The position numbers and the translations under genes were made by a program. From assembly GCA_036924285.1 (NCBI GenBank), contig JAYKYS010000014.1:186001-250000 (forward strand): a DNA stretch of 64,000 nt, written 5' to 3'. Shown here one piece after another: positions 12,218-23,800 of this stretch; the stretch's first letter is position 1, and each line of letters starts with the position of its first letter. The notes beneath the pieces are model-generated. The model saw only the letters and a list, made by a program, of their open reading frames with translations, ran no database searches and was not told where the DNA came from. Source of the stretch: Asterella californica (taxonomy: Eukaryota > Streptophyta > Marchantiopsida > Marchantiales > Aytoniaceae).

Positions 12218-13420
12218 CTGAAGCGCAAACTCCCATACTTCATTTATGGATTTTCTAAGAAATTTTCCGACGTTCTTGGAGTAGCTAATAGTTAACATTT
12301 AAATATTATTTGGATTTTTAGTTTATCTAGTTTAATATATTTATATAACACTTATATTGTTTCTGATATCTTAAAGAGAGCAAAAGATATCGAAGTTGAT
12401 CGAGCATGCTTATTTATTCTCAAGGACCACTCTCTAGTTTAGTATGGAGGTATCTCGCAATTAGCCCGGCCAAGTAAGAAGTGATTAGTGCCCAATGTTG
12501 TGCTAACTTGCCAAATGGATTTAGCAAATTGTAAGTAACCAGAGGGTGTGACGATGAGAATGTCTATTACGAAGCACATATCAAGAAAATCTTCTATTGG
12601 GTATAAGGTTGAATGCGACTGCCCAATGACAAGAAACGACGGCAATATGTACTGAAGCAGTCTGATCGATTCTAATGTACAAGCTAGTGTGAACAAGCGT
12701 TAGCTTGTCGGCATCCCCAACCCCAGTAGCCGAGGCGCCGTGGGATCGATTCTTTCTGTGGGAGAGTTCAGTCCATGCAAGGGCAGCAGCTTCCGGTTGC
12801 AGAAAGCTCCACGTCAAAAAAGAGATTTGAATTTTCGCACCGCAAGTCAAACTCGTTTTTATTTGATCAGAAAAATTTGTAAAAAATGATGGAAAGTCTA
12901 ATGCTGAAGTGAAAACCACTGAAGTTGTGTACTACAGTAGTGAAATATGCGAAAGCCATCAAGGCGAACGAAGATACGTAGATTGAGATAGCTAGAAGAA
13001 CCCCGAGCAGAAGAGAGAGAGTTTAACTTAGTTTAAGTGAGTTGAGTAGGATCAATTTAGTGAGTTTAGTTTAGGGTTTAGGGCCCTAAACCCTGAGTAG
13101 GATCAACTTAGTGATTATGGCACAGGGAGAAGACAATAAGAGGTAGTAAAGAAGTTATTGATGCCAGTATGTTACTGACGCATTTAGGTGCATAGTGAAA
13201 GTAATCCATGGGATGATAATCATGCAAGATCAGACTGGGACAAAAGTACTACTTAAGTGTTATAAGTACTATCGTAAATATACCGAATCAATGAAGTTCT
13301 AAATTCCGGTTAGAGTTATGCGTGGAGCATTTCTTGACACTAGCATGCTCCATGAAACTAAAATCATTAAATACCAACATCAACCCAACAGAAGTAGTTA
13401 ATTTGGATAATTTGGATAAT
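12218..13420 (+). repeat. Unit X, copy 1, right part
   Basis: Continues unit X after TE1. Close matches lie at 23505-24711 (copy 2), 36265-37488 (copy 3) and, in part, 43890-44533 (copy 4) and 57658-57954. No gene is recognised. It contains the telomere-like palindrome at 13064-13094 and ends where an LTR-gag relic begins. Confidence 0.82.
13044..13114. repeat. Telomere-like palindrome between 20-bp direct repeats (copy 1)
   Basis: GTTTAG plus two TTTAGGG units meets CCCTAAA and CCCT head to head (13064-13094). The block lies between two copies of GAGTAGGATCAATTTAGTGA (13044-13063 and 13095-13114; the second has one C for T). The same arrangement occurs in X copies 2 and 3. TTTAGGG is the usual plant telomere unit. 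Confidence 0.85.
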
Positions 13421-15770
13421 GTGAACCCAAGATGTCTCCATCTACTTTTGCACTAGTGCAATCATCTGGTGTGGTTGTTAAAGAGAGATTATCGACTGAT
13501 TTTGAAATGAATCATATGCTACAGAACTACTCTCTTTCGGAGTGTCAAGGTAAGTAGTATAAATTCGATATGCGATCCTCTAAAATCTTGAGGTAACAAG
13601 ATGACATCAAAGATATTCCAAGTCGATACAAACTTTTTGTAAGAAAATATAAATTTCATCATGTGTTATACTTGGATCAAAAACTCAAGTGAATTGGTAT
13701 TTGAGGAGACATTTACCACATTTTGAAGTTAAAGGAGGTCGGAGAACGAGAACGACAATAATTCAAGCTCTGGATATCAAAATGAGATGATTTTGGTGGT
13801 TCGAGATAATCGTGATAGAGTTATTTCAAGTGAAGGTGTCTAAAGCTAATTGTATGATTAACTCAGTAGCCGTCTATACATATGAATATGTCGAAGCATG
13901 TTATTGAGTCTTTTTGACAAGTAAGAAAATATTAAATGTTAAATTTTTATCAGAGATTTGATTTTTTGTTATCATTTGTTTAACGCATCATTTTACATCT
14001 GTTAGGTGGTGATGGATGTCACATAGAGAGAAAAAATCCAAAGGGGTGTACTACGAAGGGGAGATATTTTTCTAAAGCATCATCGAGTAGAGTTGTTGAA
14101 GAGGAGAGATGAGAGATGTTTACTGAGCTTACGACGAGAGAATATTTTGATTGACTACAATTTGGACAACGAGGAATTGAAGAATTGAAATTAGAGGACA
14201 AAATTGAGTAGAGAGGAGAACTGCAACTTGTACGCATATCTTTTGAATAAAAAATGAGAAGTTTTTAGATGAACCTGCTAGTGCTTCACAAGAACAATTT
14301 TCTGAAGTTTTGAGTTCTTGAACGTAAGACGTTTGGCCTAGATGGTTTGGATTTGAAGACTTACATGCGTCCCGTGTGTTTTGCTCATATCGAGAATTCT
14401 TTTGTCATCTGTGTTTTGTTTGTTATTTTTGTCTTTTTTGTCACAATTGTATCATAGCTAAAAAGTTTCGCTGTTCCTAAGAAACTCTCGACATATAATC
14501 TAGTGTTTTCGATGAGAGCATCTTGGGTTGATTGATCGTGAAGGTTGAGTTTATCACACCAAGAAGAGATGGATCGTAAGAGCGGAAGCGCTATTGTTGC
14601 TACCTCTATGATTGCTGCATCTATGTTTACTACAGCACCTTTTGTAGCACTTGCGACTATGATGATGACAACATCTGGTCTCAATACAGTTGAGATCTTG
14701 AAGACGTTTGCGACCTTGGTCCAACAACATCTTATCATCGGAGAGAGTGAGTTGAAATCGATGAAAGCGTTACAAGCAATTGTGAATACATGTGAAAGAT
14801 TTCAATGTAGAAATGTTTCTAGATATCTGCGTTAGTACAAAAGAGAGATGGAGCTTGTGAGGATGATTAATGTGGAGATGATCAATAGTTTTGATCAGAT
14901 GTGATTCTTGAGTTACGTGATCAAGTTAGAGATGTGTAGAGAAACAATCTTGGTGTTTGGTTGAGTTTTGATCGAGCTCTCCGAGAAGAGTTTCTTGAAG
15001 AGGATTATGACGATTATTAGGAGAATATTTCTAGACTAGATTGAGCAACATCCTGATCATATAATGAGATTGAACGAATTGCTGAGAGAATTTGATCAAA
15101 GATACCAATAGATTTTACGCTTGAGCGTATAACCTTAGATGCTAGGAGAACAAAGCTCTTCTTACATGCTACCAGTGAAGTTACGACATATCTGTTATAT
15201 TTTATGTTGGCTGATCGATTGGTTGAAGGGGGTTGTTACTATTGATTGGCGGAAAGTTGAGGATGCCGTGGTTGTATTAACAAAAAGAGACGAGGAAGAG
15301 AGGCTATAAGAGGATGTCGTTGCAGAAGTGACCTCTCATCCTCAAGTTGCTTCTCAAGTATAGCAACCTCTTGCTTCAACTCCTTGATTTGTTGTCTCTA
15401 CAACAATATCTTTGATGCCAGTTGTTTCAATTCCTACACAAAGGACACTTATTCAAAGATCTTTAGAGAACCAAAGTCAACAAAACTAGATCGAAGACCT
15501 TATTCGGCAGATGCAAGAGTTGAAGATAGAGTTGAGTGGTTTGCAAAGACAACCATCAACATCTGCTGTTGTACATCCAAGAGGTGCTCTTTCTCATAGA
15601 TGTATCTAGTGTGACAATCTATATCATTTTCGAGAAGACTGTCAAGAGCTTACGACTACTTTGTGAAATGGTGTCGTATGCTACCAGAATGGTAAGTTAC
15701 ATCTTTCTTTTATTGGAGAGCCGTTGAGTACCAATTTGGACAAGTTGTGGACAAGTTGCAGGCCTCCTCT
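13421..15770 (+). mobile_element. TE2-family LTR-gag relic in X copy 1
   Basis: Plus-strand remnant. 13421-14493 matches the 3' two thirds of the TE2 LTR read from its minus strand, including a TGCACTAGTGCA palindrome and an end at CTCGACA. A leader and gag follow. The gag start is visible as MDRKSGSA...TVEILK (from 14569), then the segment matching RITLDARKIELFLQATDD (about 15110-15230), then the zinc knuckle (about 15604-15645) with a TAG where TE2 has Trp. Many frameshifts and stops make it dead. Its 3' end is missing here; X copy 3 shows that an LTR followed. Confidence 0.78.
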
Positions 15771-15782
15771 CTACTTGTTTTG

Positions 15783-16483
15783 TTTACTGATAAGAAACTC
15801 CTGTGGCTCTTTCTACGGTGCTTCCTGAAGTGCCCGTAGGGAATGGCTGTAGATTCTAGACCACGGTTGTAATACTCTTCCATGACAGAAAAATATTGCT
15901 TCAAGATTCCAGCTTTTACACACCTTATCATCCTGTATATACTATAGTTTCTATTAGTTTCAGTGATTTTGAGAACAACACGGTATTCAGCAGATATGTA
16001 TTTGAGTGCACCTCTAATACATTTGTAGGACTTGATTTCACTTTTTGACAGGTAACAGTAGGTTCAGTCGGTTTATCATTATGTAAAGACATTGCAATAA
16101 GGGAAATAAGAAAGTGCATATGAGCCCTCAGCCATGTATCCAACTTAAAATGCCCTGTGACAAGTCAAGGGTGCTACCAAGTAATGCAAAGTTAAGAAGC
16201 GTGGAGTCGAAGTAGGACAAACGTATTAGGGTCGCGGTCAAGTAAATTTCTGCGGAGTTCAGTCTGTATTCAGTCTGAAAATCGAGTTCAGTACTGCTCT
16301 TCAACTCGTGAGGTTGCGTAGGTCCATGTTCATCAGAGAACGTTCATGACGAGTACTCTTGACTAGCGTATGTCTCTTCAGTCCCCCTCCTCGAACGGAG
16401 CCGATTATGAAAGGTTATCAGTGCCTCAGTTGTTCATCTTTAGTACATAGAACTCCGGATCTCTGAATTGGTGAACTAAAGCA
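15783..16483 (+). promoter_or_regulatory. Upstream region of HNL-B
   Basis: About 700 bp nearly identical to 27973-28673 upstream of HNL-C, so both genes inherited the same promoter region. No clear TATA box or other known element was recognised. The 71-codon reverse-strand ORF here recurs upstream of HNL-C only because the DNA is duplicated. Confidence 0.45.
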
Positions 16484-19400
16484 ATGGCAAGTTCCAGCTC
16501 CTGGACGCCGAGGAACATCCCAGATCGGCCAACCATCACGAAGGTATATGTCTGTTCATTCGGTAATTTTCGAGTCACCCTTCACTTCTTGTCTCTGATA
16601 GACTCGATGAAATCAAACTCGATAGACGAGTGAGATTTCATCAAAGGTGGTTGCAGTCATCGAACGTGCAATCGCGGGGAGGGCCGTGTTTTTCCGTTCA
16701 TCTTTGTCTTCGAGTCCTTGTGAAGTGCTCTTGATAGTCTCCGAGTTATCTTCAAGATCTCAGTAAGCGATGCCGTTGTTTGATTTTATCCTCTACGTAT
16801 CCATAGAAATTTCATTAAGGTTTGCTCGTGGATAACAATCTGCTGATGAGGAAACATCGAGCAGTTTTGCATATTCCAGTCACTAAAACCTAAACTCTGA
16901 GGATGCTTTATTTGTGAATGATGGCGGCAGATGAATGATGAACTATACGAGCTGTACAGACCTGCTACCGGTTTCGTCGATATAGAAATCATCTTCTTTC
17001 ACGGATTCCAGTCTCAAGACTATAACGAAGCATATTTGGAAACGTGGATGTCGGCTGATGGCTCCGAATGCTGGATCAACACTTGGCTCGCCGAGGATTT
17101 CCCCCAAGCACGTATCATGTCAGTGTCCTACGATTCCAGCACTAAAATTTCGGCTTCTGCTTCGGGGATGGATATGTACCTGGTTGGGGAAAATCTTGCC
17201 CAGTCCATCATCGGACTCGAACGCACTGGCGAGAGTTGTCCCGTTGTGTTGGTAGGACACTGTATAGGTGGCCTCGTGCTCAAAGAAATGTGTCTTCAAG
17301 CGGAGGAGATGGGGGCCAGGGACATGAGTCCTGGCATTAGTCCATACAAAACCTTTCTATGGAATATGAAAGGAGCATTTTTCTACTCGACGCCAAATTC
17401 AGGATCTCGTGTAACGTCCAGCTCGAAGCAGAAGGGACCCTTGCTGCCATATGTGGAGCTACTTATCAAGGATGCTGCGAGACTTAATGAGCGCTTTTCA
17501 AAATTGCGTCAGCAGCATGGCTGGAAGACGTGCGGAGTGGGAGAAGCCAGTGAGACTGAAGCTTGTCAGTCAATCATACAAATACCACTTACTACGGTTG
17601 GTGTTTAAACATATACCGTAAGGTTTTAATTAAGAGCCAGCCATTGAACAGCAAGTCGCTCTGTCCACTGTCATTCAGAAAACATCCCTTCAATGCATCC
17701 TGCAGTTGCGAACGATGGACGATGCTTGATTTTCTTTCATTACAACTATTATCGTTTTCGTCCTATGCACGATTCTTAATCATTACTGATGAATGGGTGG
17801 TTACCATGCCCACAGATAAGTCGATTTTCCAGCTGGCAACCACAATCTGCGCTCGTGGTTGAAGAGGGATCCGCGCGTCAAAATATAGACGACTTCTGTA
17901 TTTTATCTGGAGAGGACCACTTCACCATTTGTAAACCGAGAGATCGGAAGTCAAGCAACTACCTGTATCTCGTCAAATTCATAAGGGAGGTTCTCCAGGA
18001 AGAGGTATAATATGTTTTCTTGTAGTTTGATCTTGCCAACTTTGAAAATAACTTTTGTGGCCAAATTTGGAGACTTGAAGTTGAACCCATGTGAATTTAT
18101 CATCATGAAGAATATATCGTATTGTGCTCTAAGCAGAGATTGAATATTAACTCGAGAGAAGGTTAGCATTTGGAAATTTGCTGATGGCATCTATACTGGA
18201 ATAGTGATCGTACAAGCTGACTTCAATTGTCAGAATCTCGGTGACAGAGTATACTCAGTTCGATCCTGACCTGCGCATTCTAACGCTGGATTCGTTTTAC
18301 AGAACAAAAGAGGTTTGGCTTAATTCTCTCCGACTGCCTCGAGTATTCGTGAACATCCCGCGGATTGTGGAACGAGTGATCGGGGAGCTTCAGTTGGGAA
18401 AAGCAGAACCGTCGCGGTTGACACTCGTAGGAATGGGCGGTATAGGCAAGACCACGCTTGCTAAAGCAGTTCTCATGCAGATTCGGGAGCAGTTCGATTT
18501 CAGCTGTTTTGTGGAAGACGTCAAAGACACATTGAAGCGACGTGACTTGGACCTTCATGATTTAGTTGCTAACAACTTGTACACGGGTAGCGGGCGAAAG
18601 GTTCGCCTAAAGGATGCCGACGCACTATCATTGCGGTTACATTTGCACGGGAAGAAAGTGCTGTTCATAATGGATGACGTTGAGTCCGAAGAACAAATAA
18701 TGTACTTGCTGGACTCATGGGACTGGTTGCGGACAGGGAGTCGTTTGATTGTCACGTCTCGGATAGGAAGTCGCGAGCTCCTGCCCACCTTCTCGAGATG
18801 CCCAGTCCCGTTTTTATCCGCCGAAGAGTCACAAGCTTTGTTTTTGGCCCACTTGGATGCTGATGTCGATCGAGACATACCCAGTGAACTGATAGAAAAG
18901 GTAGTGCAGAAATGTGATGGCCTACCTCTCACATTAGGAGTGATAGGTAGTTACTTGCACTTCGAAAAAGGTGTTCCCCGTTGGATCAGTGCTCTGGAGA
19001 AACTAACCAAAGCGGAGTCTCTGGACGGAAGTGCACAGGATCGTTTGTGGGCTAAACTCAAAGTCAGCTTCGATGAGCTGGCACCAATGGAACGCGAGAT
19101 GTTTCTAGACGTTGCAGTGTTCGATCAGTGCTCACAAGAGTGTAATCAGGAAACATGGAAAGAGGTGTGGGAAACTGGAGTTGATGGCTTTTCAGTGGAG
19201 AGTGGCTTGAAGAACCTCATCGACCGATTTTTTATCGAACTGAAAAGTGTAAGGAGATTTGAATCAGGAACTACCTGGTCCAGTGTTACAATCCTCTGGA
19301 TGCATCACCAGCTTCGCGACTTAGGGAAGAGGATCTCCAGACCATATAATAAAAGGATAGAGCTGTGCAGGGGAGTTTGGGAACCGGACGACGTTAGATA

Positions 19401-20886
19401 TTTGCTAAGCGTGTATAAGGTAAGTTTATTTGATAGATCTTTCGGGACTTAACCTTACCATTATGCCTGGTATATATCAGTTTCGTGGACGCTAGTTTCT
19501 TGCGTTTAGATTTAAGAATCTCATCTTCAGTTTCTAATTTTTGTGCAGGGAGACAAAGCTGACACTAAAGTAATATCGACATCAATGGACCCACCTAGAA
19601 TTTCTTTTGCTTTTCAGTGGAGCTGTCTCGCCAATCTACAAGAGTTGCGGTTATTGAGATTGTCGAATGTTAATTTTAATGGAAACGCAAGCCGTTTTCC
19701 ATGCAAGCTTACATTTATTCATCTTACTTCTTGCTTCCAAGACCGTGGCGGAACGTTCCAAGGCTTACTGCGAAAGGACTGTTGGCCTATTCGGGAAGAA
19801 GATGTGGAAGGGCTTCAACAATTGGCAGTGCTTCACGTGGAGAAATGCAAGTCTGTCCGTTTTCCATCCAACTTTGATAGGTTGGGTAACTTGAAAGTCC
19901 TCACTGTACGAGGAACGCCTTTGAAGAAACTTCCAAAATCTTTTGGACGACTTCCTGCCCTGAGAGTGTTGAGTCTTGCGAATGTTGGATTGTTACAACT
20001 GCCAAGTTCGTTTTCCCAGCTCTCCTCACTTCGGACCTTGAGCTTGGGAGGATGCTCACTGACAGCCACCAACACAGCCTTTGCTCCTCAGTTGGTCCGC
20101 TGGGGAGAACAGGCGGCCCGCCCTCTGAGTGCACTAACGAAGTTGACACTGGACGACATACGAGGTTTGAAAGAACTGCCGGGATCATTCTGGCTGTTGG
20201 ATTCTCTCGAAAACTTTGAAATCGCCCGTTGCTCTGACCTGAAACAGCTGCCGGTGGGTTTTGGTAAGCTCAGTAGACTTGCAATTTTAGAAATTCGGTC
20301 TTGCTGTGGACTGGAGTACTTGTGCGAGTCTTTGGGAGAACTGACATCTCTCCTGAGGTTGGATATCAGAGATTGTTCACGTCTTCGGAACCTACCGGAT
20401 TCGCTAGGTCAGCTTCACTCTTTAACTTCTCTGCACCTGGAGGTTCTGAGCATCGTGAGCCTACCAAACACGGCAGGTAACCTCCAAAACTTACGTCGTT
20501 TAGAAATAGCGGCCTTGCCATATCTCCAATCCCTGCCTGAGAATCTAGGGCAACTCAAGTCACTGAAGTTCTTGGATGTCGGGGTCTGTGGTAGTATTAA
20601 GTACTTGCCTGATAGTGTAGGACAATACCGTGAAACAAATGTGATCACAAAGCATGAAAGACGTCCAGAGGAGAGCTTGAAAGATATAGGGTTGGTTGAG
20701 GGAGAGGTGAGAAGGACGAGTTGCTATATAGAAAGTAATAAGATCATAAAGAGATGTTGGGAAAACAATGTGGAGAGGGTTTACGAAGAGGATACGTATC
20801 ATTATCCATGTCATATTTCTCTAAGTGATATTGGACGCGAATCTTGTTATCAATGGTTCTCTCGAATTAACCATGATATATTTTAG
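16484..20886 (+). CDS. HNL-B: alpha/beta-hydrolase-NB-ARC-LRR immune receptor
   Basis: Predicted exons: 16484-16543, 16931-about 17596, 17816-18004, 18259-19419 and 19549-20886, giving roughly 1,137 residues. Exon 1 encodes MASSSSWTPRNIPDRPTITK and ends AAG/GTATAT; exon 2 follows GGCAG. Hydrolase: oxyanion region FFHGFQS (about residue 44), nucleophile elbow GHCIGG with Cys instead of Ser (17261-17263), and catalytic His in EDHFTICKP in exon 3. NB-ARC: P-loop GMGGIGKTT, kinase-2 LFIMDDVE, RNBS-B GSRLIVTSR, GLPL, and an MHD-position motif reading MHHQLRDLG. Introns 3 and 4 are phase 0, the last being AAG/GTAAGT to TTGTGCAG. The LRR exon has about ten repeats and a basic tail. HNL proteins are NLR-type receptors presumed to act in the cytoplasm. 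The exon 2 donor is the least certain boundary. Confidence 0.85.
16606..16642. other. Imperfect hairpin in intron 1 of HNL-B
   Basis: 16-nt arms separated by 5 nt (GATGAAATC...CGAGTGAGATTTCATC) with two mismatches. The HNL-C counterpart is perfect. Confidence 0.6.
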
Positions 20887-23800
20887 ATTGTTTTAATAAA
20901 ATTAATTGAGAAATATTTTATATTTTATCTTGTGGAATGTGATCTTAAGAATTGAATTTGATATAGTTTTTCAATGTCTAAAGTGTGAGAAATATATTGT
21001 ACATGATGCGAGTTGAGTATGATTGTGTCGGATTACACAATGATGTATTTTAAATTGTTTTTATAAAGTTAATTGAAAAATATTTTATATTTTATCTTGT
21101 GGAATGTGATCTTAAGAATCAAATTCGATATACTTTTTCGATGTCTAAAGCATGAAAAATATATTGTACATGATGCAAGTTGAGTATGTTTGTGACTAAA
21201 ACAAATTGCACATCCGTGTGAAATAAAGCATTTCAGTCACAAAATAGTCAATGCCAACAGTGAAGTTTGGTCCTTCTTATTCGATGCGATCGAAGTCAAA
21301 TCGTATAAATCCAAGATTCACTTAATCGTCATATTTCCGTATTCAGTATGATCCATATGAGAACAAAATAACACATTGATATTCTCTTTGTATACAATGC
21401 GATTCTACTCAATGTAAAAGCATACAATATTTTTTGTATTTAATGTGATTCGACTCCATGTATAAATATAAGACAAATGATGTTCTCTTTATGGTCATGA
21501 CAATTGGGCTCAATGTTGCTGCGCTAGAATTAGTCAAACAAGTATTGAAGTCTTTTTGTTCTTTGGTCATTCTAAATGAAATGTCTTCAGAGAAAAGATT
21601 TGCATAGAGATGTGATACTTTGGCAACTTCTAAACATACTTGCAAACAAAAGAAAATTATTTCTCGTGACAATAAACAACTTATGCATGGATAGAATAAT
21701 TGTACTTCATGTCGTAATAAATTTATCTATCAAACTATATTTCTATTTGTCCATACCAAAATAAATAGTACTGAAGTGTTTAAACCTGAGTATGAGTATA
21801 AAAGCATGAAAAGAATATTCTCTTTTTTTCGTAATGTTCTTTTTCCTCTGTGAATTATTCTCTTTTGTTCCAAGAAAACTCGAAGCCTCGTCTTTAACAT
21901 TTCTCTGCCAGTACTCAATAGTTTATTTTGAGATGAATAAGAGCTTGTAAAGCTAGTGAATAACTTTAATTTGATAATTTATTTCACAGATTGATCAGAT
22001 TATCATTACCCGAGGGTTCAGTAGTAACTATTCTTAATTACATCTGCAAATACTTTAACTTATTTCTTGAAAAAAATATTTATTAACTTTTATTCTTTAG
22101 AATTTGAGAGTTACAAATGTTTTAGTCAGGTTAGTCACCCATGATTGATACCAAACTACCATAAGGTTTGTACAAGTCAAAATGCTTACTCAAGGGTAGA
22201 GTATTCTTTCTACTTTCTCAAAGGATGTTGTACAAGCTTAAGTCAGTATTGTACCTTGTGTCGATGCACACTCTCAACATAGAGATATCTATATATCTAA
22301 TACAAATGTTACAAAACTTCAATGCAAAGCATGTGTGAAGAGCTATTAACATGTATATCATTATTGATGATTTTTTATGGAGGTGGGAAGTAAATACATC
22401 ATCACGATTAGTTACCATTAACACATAAAGACATCATGTCATCAAGGCAAGATAGTGTGATTGTCATAGTCGTGAGTATGTGTTAATATAGATATATCGT
22501 TGTCGTTTTATTTTATTTGTTGATCAAATTCTTTTCTGATGTTATCATAGCTGTCAAACAAAGAAAACTTGTGTGAGTTGTGACGTTTTGAATTTACAGC
22601 TATTATAGTATAATAATCAGAAAGTAACTAAATGTAATAATTAAAATGACTCTGAACAAAAGTTGATGTTAGACATTGATTTAGCATTCGGTTGTAGCAG
22701 CGACAACTACTTATTATTCATAATATGGAAGAAGTATTTATTTCTATATTGATTTCATGTCGGATATGAATCAAACATAATATGTAATAGATATATCATA
22801 CTATTTTCTTTTAAGGACAGTAAACTATATCTTTCCGTATATTTATATAAAATTATACAGTTAGTTGTATTTAACATGTTACCATGTATTGAAAGTTATA
22901 GAGACTTTTTGGTAAGATACTTATTTATAAGATTTGCTCGAGATGAGGATGATAGAGTGTATTTCAAACTGAGACTGTATTTCAAAGATGCTAGATCTTA
23001 GGCCTTAACATACATTTAAATCACTATGATACTTTTAAATCTCGGTAATATTCAAATATCAAATCAGTTTAAAGTGTTATTTCACCGCCACAGGGGACCA
23101 AAGATTGCTAAAGGGGATAAATAAACTGCTAACTCTTAAAATATTCATCTACTCCCCTCGGCAGCTTGAAGATAATAAAATAATAAAATTGATGAAGTTT
23201 ATATGTTATTAGTTGTAAAGCATACATTATCACCTAGTCATCGTTCGATTTCAGTTACCAGCGTTAAGTATTAAACCCCGACTATTACTACAAGTGCTAG
23301 TGGTAACCCGAACGACCTTATTTCGTGGGTTTGTTTTTAGAGAAGTGAAAAATTTAACCGTTATGCAGAAATGTTTCTGGTGATTAGTCTTCCCCTCATA
23401 AATATATTGATTTATTACCTTACCCTGCCGACGAGAAAGGTTAGGTAATAAGTCAAAATATTTATGAATTTACTGCAGCACCCTCTCACACTTGTATCCT
23501 CTGAAGCGCAAACTCCCATACTCCATTTATGGGTTTTCTAAGAAATTGTCCAACGTTCTTGGAGTAACTAATATTTAACATTTAAATATTATTTAGATTT
23601 AGATTTTTATTTTATTTTATATATTTATATAACACTTATACTATTTTTGATATCTTAAAGAGAGCAAAAGATACCGAAGTTGATCGAGCATGCTTATTTA
23701 TTCTCAAGGACCACTCTCTAGTATAGTATGGAGGTATCCCGCAATTAGCCCGGCCAAGTAAGAAGCGATTAGTGCCAAATGTTGCACTAACTTGCCAAAT

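Noticed and set aside
12697..12790. Possible structured RNA around CAAGCTAGTGTGAACAAGCGTTAGCTTGTCGGC, recurring in each X copy
   Set aside because: The short AAGCTAG/TTAGCTTG complementarity is weak, varies between copies without compensating changes, and matches no known RNA.
15928..16143. A 71-codon reverse-strand ORF upstream of HNL-B, repeated upstream of HNL-C
   Set aside because: The whole region is nearly identical between the two units, so ORF retention carries no weight. There is no start context or domain to support it.
16918..16938. A six-codon upstream ORF overlapping the ATG at 16931
   Set aside because: The sequence fits an intron end (GCGGCAG) with a phase 0 acceptor and a credible first exon at 16484-16543, so this ATG is probably spliced out of the leader.
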